Assembly: GCA_026713865.1 (NCBI GenBank)
Contig: JAPONQ010000075.1
Span: forward strand, 1 to 56,910
Length of the DNA stretch: 56,910 nt
Direction of reading: 5' to 3'
Source: Chloroflexota bacterium
GTDB lineage: Bacteria; Chloroflexota; Dehalococcoidia; UBA2979
Position numbers and translations under genes: made by a program. How positions within the stretch are numbered: the stretch's first letter is position 1; the number at the start of each line of letters is the position of its first letter. Positions 43,761 through 52,416 of the stretch are shown piece after piece. The notes beneath the pieces were generated by a model. The model was not told the origin of the DNA and did no database searches. It was given only the letters and a program-made list of their open reading frames with translations.

Positions 43761-44733
43761 GGCGCCGCCGGGCGCCGGAGCGGACGGGGCGCCCGGCGGT
43801 GACCCCGTCGAGGCTCTCCACCCCGCAGGACGGGAGGATATGATGGTCGGGACGATCCGGGAGAGTGCGCAGCTACTCCCGCAGAGGGCCCCCGCGATGA
43901 CGATCGGAACCAGAGCAACCGTCCCCTCCCCAGCGCCCGCGGCCGAGCCGCCCATCGACGTCGATATTCCCGATCCGATCGTCGAGATCCGCGACTTCGA
44001 TCTCTGGTACGGGGACTTCCAGGCGCTCGAGGGCGTGAGTCTCCGCATCCCGCGCAACCAGATCACGGCCCTCATCGGACCGTCCGGCTGCGGGAAGAGC
44101 ACGCTTCTGCGCTCCATCAACCGCATGAACGACCTCATACCCTTCGTCCGGGTCCGGGGCGAGATCGCCGTCGACGGGCGCAACATCTACGAGCCAGGCG
44201 TCGATCCGGTGGAGGTCCGGCGCGTGATCGGGATGGTCTTCCAGAAGCCGAACCCGTTCCCGAAGTCGATCCATCAGAACGTCGCCTTTGGAGCCCGCAT
44301 CAACGGCTACCGCGGCGACATAGACGAGCTCGTCGAGCGCGCCCTGAGGCAGGCGGCGCTCTGGGATGAGGTGTCGCAGAAGCTCTCCGACTCGGGACTC
44401 GCGCTCTCGGGCGGGCAGCAGCAGCGGCTGTGCATCGCGCGGGCCATCGCCGTCTCGCCGGACATCGTGCTGATGGACGAACCGTGCTCGGCACTCGACC
44501 CGATCGCCACCCAGCGGATCGAGGATCTGATGCGAGAACTCGCCGAGGACTACACGATCGTTATCGTGACGCATAACATGCAGCAGGCGGCACGCGTCTC
44601 CGATCGGACTGCCTTCATGCTCGCAGGCGACGACCGCACCGGTCGCCTCGTCGAGTACGGGCCCACCGAACAGATCTTCAGCACGCCGCGCGACGAGCGG
44701 ACCGAGGCCTATATCACGGGCCGCTTCGGCTAG
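43753..44733 (+). CDS. pstB: Phosphate ABC transporter ATP-binding protein PstB, 326 aa
   Basis: Walker A is GPSGCGKST, the signature motif LSGGQQQRL, Walker [14 protein letters not shown], and the H-loop [20 protein letters not shown] is specific to PstB. ATG 43753 overlaps pstA by eight bases and gives a low-complexity N-terminal extension of about 48 residues; an internal ATG at about 43897 would give the usual size (about 279 aa) and is equally likely. Confidence 0.93.
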   Translation: MSEAPPGAGADGAPGGDPVEALHPAGREDMMVGTIRESAQLLPQRAPAMTIGTRATVPSPAPAAEPPIDVDIPDPIVEIRDFDLWYGDFQALEGVSLRIPRNQITALIGPSGCGKSTLLRSINRMNDLIPFVRVRGEIAVDGRNIYEPGVDPVEVRRVIGMVFQKPNPFPKSIHQNVAFGARINGYRGDIDELVERALRQAALWDEVSQKLSDSGLALSGGQQQRLCIARAIAVSPDIVLMDEPCSALDPIATQRIEDLMRELAEDYTIVIVTHNMQQAARVSDRTAFMLAGDDRTGRLVEYGPTEQIFSTPRDERTEAYITGRFG

Positions 44734-44764
44734 CCCGGCGGGCGGTAGACGACGGGGGAAGAGG

Positions 44765-45430
44765 ATGGCGCGAGAAGGATTCCAGCGCGACCTCGAGCTC
44801 CTGCAGGACCAGATGCTCGAGCTCGGCTCGATGGTCGACCGCGCGATCGACCGCGCCCTCACCGCCCTCCTCGAGCGCAACATCCCCCTGGCCGAGGCCG
44901 TCGTACGGGACGACGGCGAGGTCAACCGCATGCGCTACGACATCGACACCTCGTGCGTGAACCTGCTCGCGCAGCAGGCCCCCGTCGCCGGCGACCTCCG
45001 CGTCGTCGTCTCCGTGCTCTCGATCATCGGGGAGCTCGAGCGCATCGGAGACCACGCCGAGGGCATCGCGCGGATCGTGATCATGATGGCGGACGAGCCG
45101 CTCGTGAAGCCGCTCGTCGACATCCCGCGCATGGCCGATCGCGCGCAGCAGATGCTGCGCGACGCGCTCACGGCGTTCACCGAGGGCGACGTGGCGGCGG
45201 CGCACCGCGTGGGCGAGGCCGACGACGTGGTCGACGAGCTGCAGGACCGCGTCTACCACGACCTCATCGAGATCATGCTGCGCGACCCGAGCGCGGTCCT
45301 GGCCTGCACGCACCTGCTCTGGGTCTCGCACAACCTCGAGCGCATCGCCGACCGCGCGACCAACGTCGCCGAGCGAGCCGTGTTCGCGGCGACCGGCACG
45401 CAGACCGAGATGAACATCTCCACCTACTAG
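44765..45430 (+). CDS. phoU: Phosphate transport regulator PhoU, 221 aa
   Basis: Two PhoU three-helix repeats are present. The metal-binding E/DxxxD motifs appear in ELERIGDHAEGIARI (first repeat) and HNLERIADRATNVAERAVF (second). PhoU links PstB activity to PhoR and keeps the regulon off under phosphate excess. GGGGAAGAGG lies just before the ATG. It is the last gene of the regulon. Confidence 0.94.
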   Translation: MAREGFQRDLELLQDQMLELGSMVDRAIDRALTALLERNIPLAEAVVRDDGEVNRMRYDIDTSCVNLLAQQAPVAGDLRVVVSVLSIIGELERIGDHAEGIARIVIMMADEPLVKPLVDIPRMADRAQQMLRDALTAFTEGDVAAAHRVGEADDVVDELQDRVYHDLIEIMLRDPSAVLACTHLLWVSHNLERIADRATNVAERAVFAATGTQTEMNISTY

Positions 45431-45551
45431 ACCCGACCGGGGCGGCGGCGGGGTCGTCGGCCGCGGGCCGCGCGGGCTCGCCCGCACCGCGCGAGGCGGC
45501 GCGCTAGAATCGCCGCGCGGTGGCGGGACAGGCACGGCCGCGGACGCGGAG

Positions 45552-46784
45552 GTGGGGCAGATGGAGTGGTCGGACGCGCCCGAGCAGGCGGCCTTCCGGG
45601 CGGGCGTGCGCACGCTGCTGGAGTCGCGGCTCCCCCAGCGCTACCGCGAGATGGCGGCCTCCGACGCGCCGACGGAGGAGCAGCCCTGGCAGGTCGACCG
45701 CATCTCCGGGGACCCGGATCACCGTGCGGCCGCCGAGGAATGGCGCGCCGCGCTCGCCGAGAGGGGCTGGGTGGCGCCGCACTGGCCCCCGGAATACGGC
45801 GGCGCCGGCCTCTCGCCGATGAACCAGTTCATTCTCAGCCAGGAGATGGCGCGGGCCGGAGCCCCGCGCGTCGGCGGCACCGGCGTCGGCATACTCGGGC
45901 CCGCTCTCATCATCCACGGATCGGAGGAGCAGAAGCGCGAGCACCTGCCCAGGATCCTCTCCGGCGAGCGCGTCTGGGCGCAGGGCTTCTCGGAGCCGGG
46001 GGCGGGCTCCGACCTCGCCTCGCTGCAGACGCGCGCGGTGCGCGACGGCGACGAGTGGGTCATCAACGGGCAGAAGATCTGGACCACGCTCGCGCACACG
46101 GTCGACTGGCTCTTCGCCCTGGTGCGAACCGATCCGGAGGCTCCGAAGCACCGCGGCATCAGCTTCCTCATGATGGACAAGGCGACGCCGGGCATCACCG
46201 TGCGGCCGCTCATCAACGCGGCGTTCCGGCACAACTTCAACGAGACCTTCTTCGAGGACGTCCGCGTCCCCGCCTCGCACCTGGTGGGCGAGGAGAACCG
46301 CGGCTGGTACGTCGCCATGACGCTGATGGACTTCGAGCGTTCCAACGTCGGCGGGGCGATCGCGCTCGAACGCGCCGTCCGGCGCCTCGCCGACTACGCC
46401 GCGTCGGAGGCGCCGGAGCGCTCCCGCCTCGCGCGGCTGCCGGCGCTGCGGCAGCTGCTGACGGCGCACCTGATCGAGGCCCACGTCCAGCTCAACTTCT
46501 CGCTGCGCATCGTCTCGATGCAGGCGCGCGGAGAGGTGCCGAACCACGAGGCGTCGGTGAACAAGCTCTTCGGCTCGGAGGCGTCCCAGCGGCTGACGAA
46601 CACGGCGACCAAGCTCTTCGGCCTCTACTCGAACCTCTGGGACGAGGACGAACCGCTCTCGCCGATGCAGGGGTCGGTGGCGCAGGAGTACTGCAACCAG
46701 ATCCAGAACACGATCGCGGCCGGCACCTCCGAGATCCAGCGCAACGTGATCGCCACCAGGGGGCTCGGGCTCCCGCGCGCGTAG
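45552..46784 (+). CDS. Acyl-CoA dehydrogenase, 410 aa
   Basis: A FAD-dependent enzyme that desaturates acyl-CoA at the alpha-beta position. WAQGFSEPGAGSDLASLQ is the FAD/substrate signature and WVINGQKIWTTLAH follows. The C-terminal NTIAAGTSEIQRNVIATRGLGLPR is the second signature, in which the Glu of the MCAD-type YEGT catalytic position is Ala; in this subfamily the catalytic base lies elsewhere. The start is GTG 45552 or ATG 45561. A TAGAAT -10-like hexamer is at 45505-45510. Substrate unknown. Confidence 0.88.
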   Translation: MGQMEWSDAPEQAAFRAGVRTLLESRLPQRYREMAASDAPTEEQPWQVDRISGDPDHRAAAEEWRAALAERGWVAPHWPPEYGGAGLSPMNQFILSQEMARAGAPRVGGTGVGILGPALIIHGSEEQKREHLPRILSGERVWAQGFSEPGAGSDLASLQTRAVRDGDEWVINGQKIWTTLAHTVDWLFALVRTDPEAPKHRGISFLMMDKATPGITVRPLINAAFRHNFNETFFEDVRVPASHLVGEENRGWYVAMTLMDFERSNVGGAIALERAVRRLADYAASEAPERSRLARLPALRQLLTAHLIEAHVQLNFSLRIVSMQARGEVPNHEASVNKLFGSEASQRLTNTATKLFGLYSNLWDEDEPLSPMQGSVAQEYCNQIQNTIAAGTSEIQRNVIATRGLGLPRA

Positions 46785-46871
46785 GCGCCGCCCGGGCGTC
46801 GGCCCGCGCCGCCCCACGGCGCCCGCGGAGGCTGCTACGATCGCCCGTGCATCCCGCCGGGGAGATGCCGC

Positions 46872-47921
46872 ATGGCGACGCCACCCCCACGGCTCTGGAC
46901 ACGCCGGCGCGTCCTCGTCCTGATGGGCGCGAGCGCCGGCGCCGGCGCGCTCGCCCTCGCCTGCCGCTCCGAGGAGCGCGATCCCGATCCCGGCCCCGGA
47001 GCGACCGGCCCGGAACCGGCGCGCTCGCCCGCACCCGCACCCGCAGCGCGGGCCACCGCCTCCCCGCCGGCGCCGGAGCCGGCCGCCACACCGCAACCGA
47101 CCCCCACACCGGCTCCCACGCCGGGCCCCGCGCCGGAGGCGACGCCCGCGCCGCCGCCCGTCCCGCCGGCCGGCCTCTTTGAGCGGGCGCTCCTGCCCGG
47201 CACGCCCTGGGAGACGCCGGCCTACCTGCGCCACTCGGGCGTTCGCGGCCCCGTCGTGATGGTGCTCGGCGGCGTACACGGCAACGAGCCCGGCGGCTGG
47301 ATCGCCGCGGAGAACATCCCGGACATAGAGATCACGCGCGGGAGCCTGATCGTCGTGCCGCGCGCCAACGTGGTCGCCACCAGGCTCCATCAGCGCACGA
47401 CCGAGGAGCTCGGGGACCTCAACCGCCTCTACCCGGGCTCCTCTCTGGCCGAGCGCCCGATGGCGCGCATGGCGTCGCGCCTCATCTCGCTCGCCCGCCA
47501 GTACCGAGCCGAACTCCTGCTCGATCTCCACGAATCGTGGCAGTTCTACGTGGAGCGGACGATTCAGGGCACCGCCGCGATCGGGCAGACGATGTCGGCG
47601 GGGCCCGGTCCCGAGCAGGGCACGATCGCGCAGGCGATCGCCGATCGGGTCAATGCGCAGGTGGAGAGCGAGCGCGAACTCCTGATCGTCCGCACGCGCT
47701 TCGGAGGATCGTTCGGCGGGGATCCGGCCTTCGGCGGCGATACGTGGGGCTCGGGCTGGGTCCCGGGCCGAGGCAGCAGCTCGCTCTCGGTGGGCCGCTA
47801 CGTGGATGGCCTGACGCCGGTCCTGGTCGAGATGGGACAGCAGAGCCAGCCCGTCGAACGCCGGGCGGAGCTCCACCGGGCGGTTGTGCGGGCAGCGCTC
47901 GAGATGCGCGGGATGCTCTAG
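46872..47921 (+). CDS. Exported M14/aspartoacylase-type zinc hydrolase, 349 aa
   Basis: The N-terminus RRRVLVLMGASAGAGALALAC is a Tat-like signal ending in a lipobox Cys31. A Pro/Ala/Thr-rich linker (about 37-100) follows. The catalytic domain has VLGGVHGNEPGG (metal-binding H-x-x-E), NRLYPGSS and LLLDLHES (second His), as in succinylglutamate desuccinylase/aspartoacylase proteins. It is probably anchored outside the cell and cleaves an amide. TACGAT at 46836-46841 is a possible -10. Confidence 0.82.
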   Translation: MATPPPRLWTRRRVLVLMGASAGAGALALACRSEERDPDPGPGATGPEPARSPAPAPAARATASPPAPEPAATPQPTPTPAPTPGPAPEATPAPPPVPPAGLFERALLPGTPWETPAYLRHSGVRGPVVMVLGGVHGNEPGGWIAAENIPDIEITRGSLIVVPRANVVATRLHQRTTEELGDLNRLYPGSSLAERPMARMASRLISLARQYRAELLLDLHESWQFYVERTIQGTAAIGQTMSAGPGPEQGTIAQAIADRVNAQVESERELLIVRTRFGGSFGGDPAFGGDTWGSGWVPGRGSSSLSVGRYVDGLTPVLVEMGQQSQPVERRAELHRAVVRAALEMRGML

Positions 47922-48019
47922 AATCCGCGCCGCCTGCGGCGGACCCGGACGGGTGATGAGGCCTGGGGGATGCTCACGCCGCCGCCGGCGTGGGGCCGTG
48001 GGGACCGAGGAGGATCGAG

Positions 48020-48784
48020 ATGTGCTTCGAGATCGATTCCCGGCCGCCCGTGCCGCCGATCGCCGGCGCCTCGGCCGACGCGGAGGATCTGGTCCTCCGC
48101 TCCACCGACGGCACGCCGTTCGCAGCCTACTCCGCCCGCTCCCGCGAGCCGCTGGGGCCGGCGGTGGTGGTGATGCCGGACGTGCGGGGTCTCTTCCGCT
48201 TCTACGAGGAGCTCGCGCTCCGGCTCGCCGAGCACGGATACGACGCGATCGCCATCGACTACTTCGGGCGCACGGCCGGTGTCGGGAAGCGCGGCGAGGA
48301 ATTCTCCTTCGCGGAGCACATCGCCCGCACGCGGCTCGGCTCCCTCACCCAGGACGTCGCCGCGGCGGTGCGCGAGCTCCGGGCCGGAGCCGGCGCGGAG
48401 CGGCGACCCGTCTTCACGATCGGCTTCTGCTTCGGCGGCAGCAACTCCTGGCTGCAGGCCGCCGCCGGGCACGGGCTCGCCGGCGCCATCGGCTTCTACG
48501 GGCACCCCACGCGCGCGGGCCGCGACGGGTCGCCCGCGGCCATCGACCGCGTCGGCGAGTTCGAGTGCCCGATCCTCGCACTGATGGGCGGCGACGACCC
48601 CGGGATCCCGCCCGAGGAGGTGGCACGCTACGAGGAGGCGCTCACCGCTGCCGGGATCGAAGGAGAGGTTCGCGTGTACGACGGCGCGCCGCACTCCTTC
48701 TTCGATCGCCGGTACGAGGAGCACGCCGAGGCGTCGGCGGACGCCTGGGCGCGCGTGCTCGCCTTCATCGAGACGCACGCGTAG
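48020..48784 (+). CDS. Dienelactone hydrolase family protein, 254 aa
   Basis: The alpha/beta hydrolase has a Cys nucleophile in GFCFGGSNS, Asp in LMGGDDPGIP and His in GAPHSFFDRRYEEH, the classic C-D-H triad of dienelactone hydrolase. VVVMPDVRGLFRFYEELA supplies the oxyanion loop. I chose ATG 48020 with GAGGAGG upstream; the frame is open ten codons further. It may act in aromatic-ring catabolism, but no partner genes are adjacent. Confidence 0.88.
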   Translation: MCFEIDSRPPVPPIAGASADAEDLVLRSTDGTPFAAYSARSREPLGPAVVVMPDVRGLFRFYEELALRLAEHGYDAIAIDYFGRTAGVGKRGEEFSFAEHIARTRLGSLTQDVAAAVRELRAGAGAERRPVFTIGFCFGGSNSWLQAAAGHGLAGAIGFYGHPTRAGRDGSPAAIDRVGEFECPILALMGGDDPGIPPEEVARYEEALTAAGIEGEVRVYDGAPHSFFDRRYEEHAEASADAWARVLAFIETHA

Positions 48785-48799
48785 GAGCCGGCGCGGGCG

Positions 48800-49768
48800 C
48801 TACGTCACGACGCTCTGGGGGCTCCCCTTGAGGAAGGCGACGGCGTTGGCGACGGCGTCGCCGAGCATGAAGGCGTGGCCCTCGGGGTTGTTGTCGGCGA
48901 TGTGCGGAGAGAGCACGACCTGCTCCAGCGTCCGGAGAGGGTGATCGGCGGGGAGAGGCTCCGGGTCGAAGACATCGAGGCCGGCGGCGCCGAGGTGCCC
49001 CGACCGGAGGGCCTCCACGAGCGCATCCGTGTCCACGACATCACCCCGCGAGCCGTTGACGAGGATCGCGCCTCGCTTCATCCGCGCGAACTGCTCGCGT
49101 CCGATCATGCCGCGGGTCTCGGTGGAGGAGGCGACGTGCAGCGAGACCGCGTCGGAGCTGACGAGCAGCTCGTCGAGCTCGACGTAGCGCAGGCCGAGTG
49201 CGCGTGCCTTCTCCTCGCCGGGGTGGAAGCTCCACGCCACGACCTCCATCCCGATGGCGCGTGCGAGTTGCGCCATGCGCGATCCCGTGTTCCCCGTGCC
49301 GATCACGCCGAGCCGCTTCCCCGCGAGGTAGACGGTCTCCCGGCGAGTCCAGCGCCCCGCCCGGATCTCCGCCGTATGGAAGCCGAGACGCTTCGACGCC
49401 GCGAGCAGGAGCGCGAACTCGTGCTCGGCGACGATCGGCGCCGTGTTGCCGCCCTGGTGCGCCACCGTGACGCCGAGCTCACGCGCCGCGTCGAGGTTCA
49501 CCATATCGGTGCCCACCGAGCCCAGGGAGAGCATCCGTAGCTCGGGCAGCTGCGAGAGCAGCCGGTAGCCCCACGCGAGCGGCGCCGCGTTGATGATGAC
49601 GTGCGCTCCACGGGCGGCCTCGAGCCGCTTCACGGGCGTGGCGGGGGGCTCGGGGTAGACCTCGACCGAGCCGAAGGCAGCGAGGGGCGCGAGCATCTCC
49701 GGATCGGGCGGCGGCCCACCCTCCGGGTCGGCGAAGACGACGATGCGAAGCGCGGCGGACTCGCTCAT
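48800..49768 (-). CDS. D-isomer-specific 2-hydroxyacid dehydrogenase, 322 aa
   Basis: The NAD-binding motif KRLGVIGTGNTGSRMAQLARA is central, and the catalytic Arg (NGSRGDVVDTDAL), Glu (FDPEPLP) and His (SPHIADNN) are present. These enzymes reduce 2-keto acids to D-2-hydroxy acids. Without a regulatory domain it is not a full SerA. I chose ATG 49768, preceded at 7 bases by TATCCT, which suggests a leaderless transcript. It overlaps nothing and is convergent with the hydrolase gene. Confidence 0.88.
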   Translation of the reverse strand: MSESAALRIVVFADPEGGPPPDPEMLAPLAAFGSVEVYPEPPATPVKRLEAARGAHVIINAAPLAWGYRLLSQLPELRMLSLGSVGTDMVNLDAARELGVTVAHQGGNTAPIVAEHEFALLLAASKRLGFHTAEIRAGRWTRRETVYLAGKRLGVIGTGNTGSRMAQLARAIGMEVVAWSFHPGEEKARALGLRYVELDELLVSSDAVSLHVASSTETRGMIGREQFARMKRGAILVNGSRGDVVDTDALVEALRSGHLGAAGLDVFDPEPLPADHPLRTLEQVVLSPHIADNNPEGHAFMLGDAVANAVAFLKGSPQSVVT

Positions 49769-49867
49769 CCCCAACAGGATACGACCCGGGACGGGGCGAA
49801 CGGGCGCGACGCGCCGCCGCGGTATAGCCTCGGGCGAGGCGTGGCGCGGCGGGAGAAGGAGAATCGG

Positions 49868-50770
49868 ATGCGTTTCAGCGCGTGGCCGGCACCGGCGCCC
49901 TGGGCGACGCTCCTCCCGCAGTGGGAGCACGTCGAGGCGACCGGCTGGGACGGCGCCTGGATCATGGACCACTTCATGCCGGTCGGCGCTTCCGCAGACG
50001 CCCCGGTCAGCGAGGCGTGGACGGCGCTCGCGGCGCTCGCCGCGCGGATCCCGCGGATCCGCCTCGGCACGATGGTGACCGGGAACACGTACCGTCACCC
50101 CGCCGTGCTCGCGAAGATGGCCGCCACCGTCGACGACGTCTCGGGGGGACGGCTCGTGCTCGGGCTCGGCGCGGGCTGGCAGCGCGACGAGCACGACGCC
50201 TACGGCATCGAGCTGCCGCCGGTGCCGGAGCGGCTCGCGCGCCTGGAGGAGGCCGTTCTGGTGATACGCGCCCTCTTCGCCGAGGAGCACGCGGGACTTG
50301 AGGGACGCCACTACCGCCTCGCCGACGCGCCGCTCTCGCCGAAACCGGTGCAGCGCCCCGGGCCTCCCCTCCTCATCGGCGGGGGCGGTGAGCGGGTGAC
50401 GCTGCGCATCGCGGCGCGCTACGCCGACGAGTGGAACGTCTGGGGCCTGCCCGATCACATCGCCGCCAAGAGCGCCGTGCTCGACCGCCACTGCGAGCGG
50501 GAGGGCCGCGACCCGTCGACGATCCGCCGCACCGCCTGCGCGCAGCTGCTCGTGACCGACGACCCGGCGGAGGCCGAGCGGGCGCGACGGGCCGGGCGGG
50601 TCACGCTGGCCGGGAGCTCCGAGGAGCTTCGCGACGTGGTCGGCCGTTATCGCGAGATCGGGCTGGACGAGCTGATCATCGCCGCCTACGACACCGCGAG
50701 CTACGGCGCGATCGCGCTCGACGCGCTCGATCGCTTCATCGAGGAGGTCGCGCCGCCGTACCGCGACTAG
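49868..50770 (+). CDS. LLM-class (F420-dependent type) oxidoreductase, 300 aa
   Basis: A TIM-barrel luciferase-like protein. GWDGAWIMDHFMPVG, RIRLGTMVTGNTYRHPAVLAKMAATVDDVSGGRLVLGLGAGW and PLLIGGGGERVTLRIAARYADEWN are the family signature blocks. The family uses F420 or FMN; the sequence alone does not decide. ATG 49868 follows GGAGAAGGAG. It begins a plus-strand run with two alpha/beta hydrolases. Confidence 0.9.
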   Translation: MRFSAWPAPAPWATLLPQWEHVEATGWDGAWIMDHFMPVGASADAPVSEAWTALAALAARIPRIRLGTMVTGNTYRHPAVLAKMAATVDDVSGGRLVLGLGAGWQRDEHDAYGIELPPVPERLARLEEAVLVIRALFAEEHAGLEGRHYRLADAPLSPKPVQRPGPPLLIGGGGERVTLRIAARYADEWNVWGLPDHIAAKSAVLDRHCEREGRDPSTIRRTACAQLLVTDDPAEAERARRAGRVTLAGSSEELRDVVGRYREIGLDELIIAAYDTASYGAIALDALDRFIEEVAPPYRD

Positions 50771-50798
50771 TATCGCGGGGGCCGAGAGGAGCCGGCCG

Positions 50799-51599
50799 AT
50801 GCCGACGTTCGAGCACGGCGACGTACGCCTGCACTACACGGACTCCGGGGCCGGGGAGCCCGCGCTGCTCTTCGTGCACGGCTGGTCCTCCACGCTGCGC
50901 CACTGGGAACCGCAGGCCCGGCACTTCCGCCGGCACCACCGCGTGGTGCGCATCGACCTGCGCGGCCACGGCCGCTCGCCCGCCCCCGACCTCCCGGTCT
51001 CGGGCTATTCGATCCCCCGCCACGCCGAGGATCTCGCCGCGCTCCTCCAGCGCCTCGAGCTCTCCGCCGTCGTGGCGGTCGGGCATTCGAGCGGCGGATG
51101 GGTCGCGCTTGAGCTCGCGGCCCGCTTCCCCGAGCTCGTGCGGGCCGTCGTCGTCGTCGACTCCGGCTTCGATCCGGCGGTCCCGCCCGAGGCGCTGGAG
51201 GAGCACCCGATCCTGCGGCACCTCCGGCGCGGGCCATTCGCCGAGCAGATCGCCCGCTCGTACCGCGGGATGTTCCGGGACTTCTCCGACCCGGAGCTGC
51301 GTGAGCGCACCGCCGCAGAGGCGGCCCGCACCCCCCCGCTCGCCTCGGAGCGCACGGTGCGCGCGAACCTGAGCACCGACCGCGCCGCTCTCGCGCGCGC
51401 CGTCCGGCAGCCGGTGCTCTGCGTCTACGCCTCGAACACGCCCCGCAGCGCCGAGGAGATCCGCGCGATCATCCCGGACGCGCAGTTTGCGCAGGTGGTG
51501 GGAGCCGGCCACTTCCTGCAGCTCGAGGTGCCGGCGCAGCTCCACGCCATGATCGGGCGCTTCCTCGAGCTCCTGCCCGCAGGCGACGAGGCCACCTAG
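50799..51599 (+). CDS. Alpha/beta hydrolase (first of tandem pair), 266 aa
   Basis: FVHGWSSTLRHWE contains the oxyanion HG, Ser lies in the elbow GHSSGGW, Asp is probably in YASNTPRS-region or VVDSGF, and the final His is in GAGHFLQLE. The sequence resembles the following gene along its whole length (RxDLRGHGRSPAP, Q-P-x-L-C-V, GxGHxxQLE), so they are tandem duplicates. Substrate unknown. GAGGAG precedes the ATG. Confidence 0.88.
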   Translation: MPTFEHGDVRLHYTDSGAGEPALLFVHGWSSTLRHWEPQARHFRRHHRVVRIDLRGHGRSPAPDLPVSGYSIPRHAEDLAALLQRLELSAVVAVGHSSGGWVALELAARFPELVRAVVVVDSGFDPAVPPEALEEHPILRHLRRGPFAEQIARSYRGMFRDFSDPELRERTAAEAARTPPLASERTVRANLSTDRAALARAVRQPVLCVYASNTPRSAEEIRAIIPDAQFAQVVGAGHFLQLEVPAQLHAMIGRFLELLPAGDEAT

Positions 51600-51600
51600 C

Positions 51601-52398
51601 ATGCCGGCCCGCGACCGGGCGTCGACCGTGCCGTTGCACCATATCGACGAGGGATCGGGCGGCCCGGCGCTGCTCTTCATCCACGGCTGGCTGCGCTCGA
51701 CCGCCGACTGGTCGAAGCAGGCGCGGGCTTTCCGGGGCCGGCACCGCGTGATCCGCGCCGACCTGCGCGGCCACGGCCGCTCGCCGGCCCCCGCCGGCGG
51801 CTACACCCGTCGCGAGCTCGCCGCCGACGTGGTGGCACTGATGGATGAGCTCGACCTCGCCAGCGTCGTGCTCGTCGGCCACTCGATGGGCTGTGGCGTC
51901 GCCCTCGAGGTTGCCGCCGCCGCCCCCCGCCGCGTCTGCGCGCTCGCGCTCGTCGACGGGGTGGGCCCGAGGGAGCCGCTGACCCGCGCCGAGATCGACG
52001 CGCACCCGTTCATGAGCGCCGTCTCCGGCGCTGACTACCGCGAGCGCATCATGGAACTCGCGGGCGGCGGCATCTCGTTCACGCCCGGGAGCGATCCCCG
52101 GCTCGTCCGCCGCATTCCCCGCGAGAGCGTCCGGACGCCCCAGCACGTCGCCATCGGCTCACTGCGGGGTGCGGTGCTGGCGAACCGCTCCGCCGCGTGG
52201 GGCAGGCTCCGGCAGCCGATCCTCTGCGTCGCGTCGAGCAACACCCGCATCAGCGCCGCCGGAGTGCGCGAGGTCCTGCCGGAGGCCGAGTTCGGCCAGG
52301 TGGTCGGCTCGGGTCACTGGGTGCAGCTCGAGGCCGCCCCGCAGCTCCACGCGATGCTCCGCGCCTTCCTGAAGGGAGTGGAGCAGCGCTGCTCCTGA
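51601..52398 (+). CDS. Alpha/beta hydrolase (second of tandem pair), 265 aa
   Basis: The nucleophile elbow is GHSMGCG, the oxyanion region FIHGWLRSTADW, and the catalytic His is in GSGHWVQLE. It starts two bases after the upstream stop and is a diverged copy of the first gene. The lid region (about 125-190) differs most, so the two probably act on different substrates. Confidence 0.88.
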   Translation: MPARDRASTVPLHHIDEGSGGPALLFIHGWLRSTADWSKQARAFRGRHRVIRADLRGHGRSPAPAGGYTRRELAADVVALMDELDLASVVLVGHSMGCGVALEVAAAAPRRVCALALVDGVGPREPLTRAEIDAHPFMSAVSGADYRERIMELAGGGISFTPGSDPRLVRRIPRESVRTPQHVAIGSLRGAVLANRSAAWGRLRQPILCVASSNTRISAAGVREVLPEAEFGQVVGSGHWVQLEAAPQLHAMLRAFLKGVEQRCS

Positions 52399-52416
52399 GC
52401 CGCTCGCCGCTCGGCT

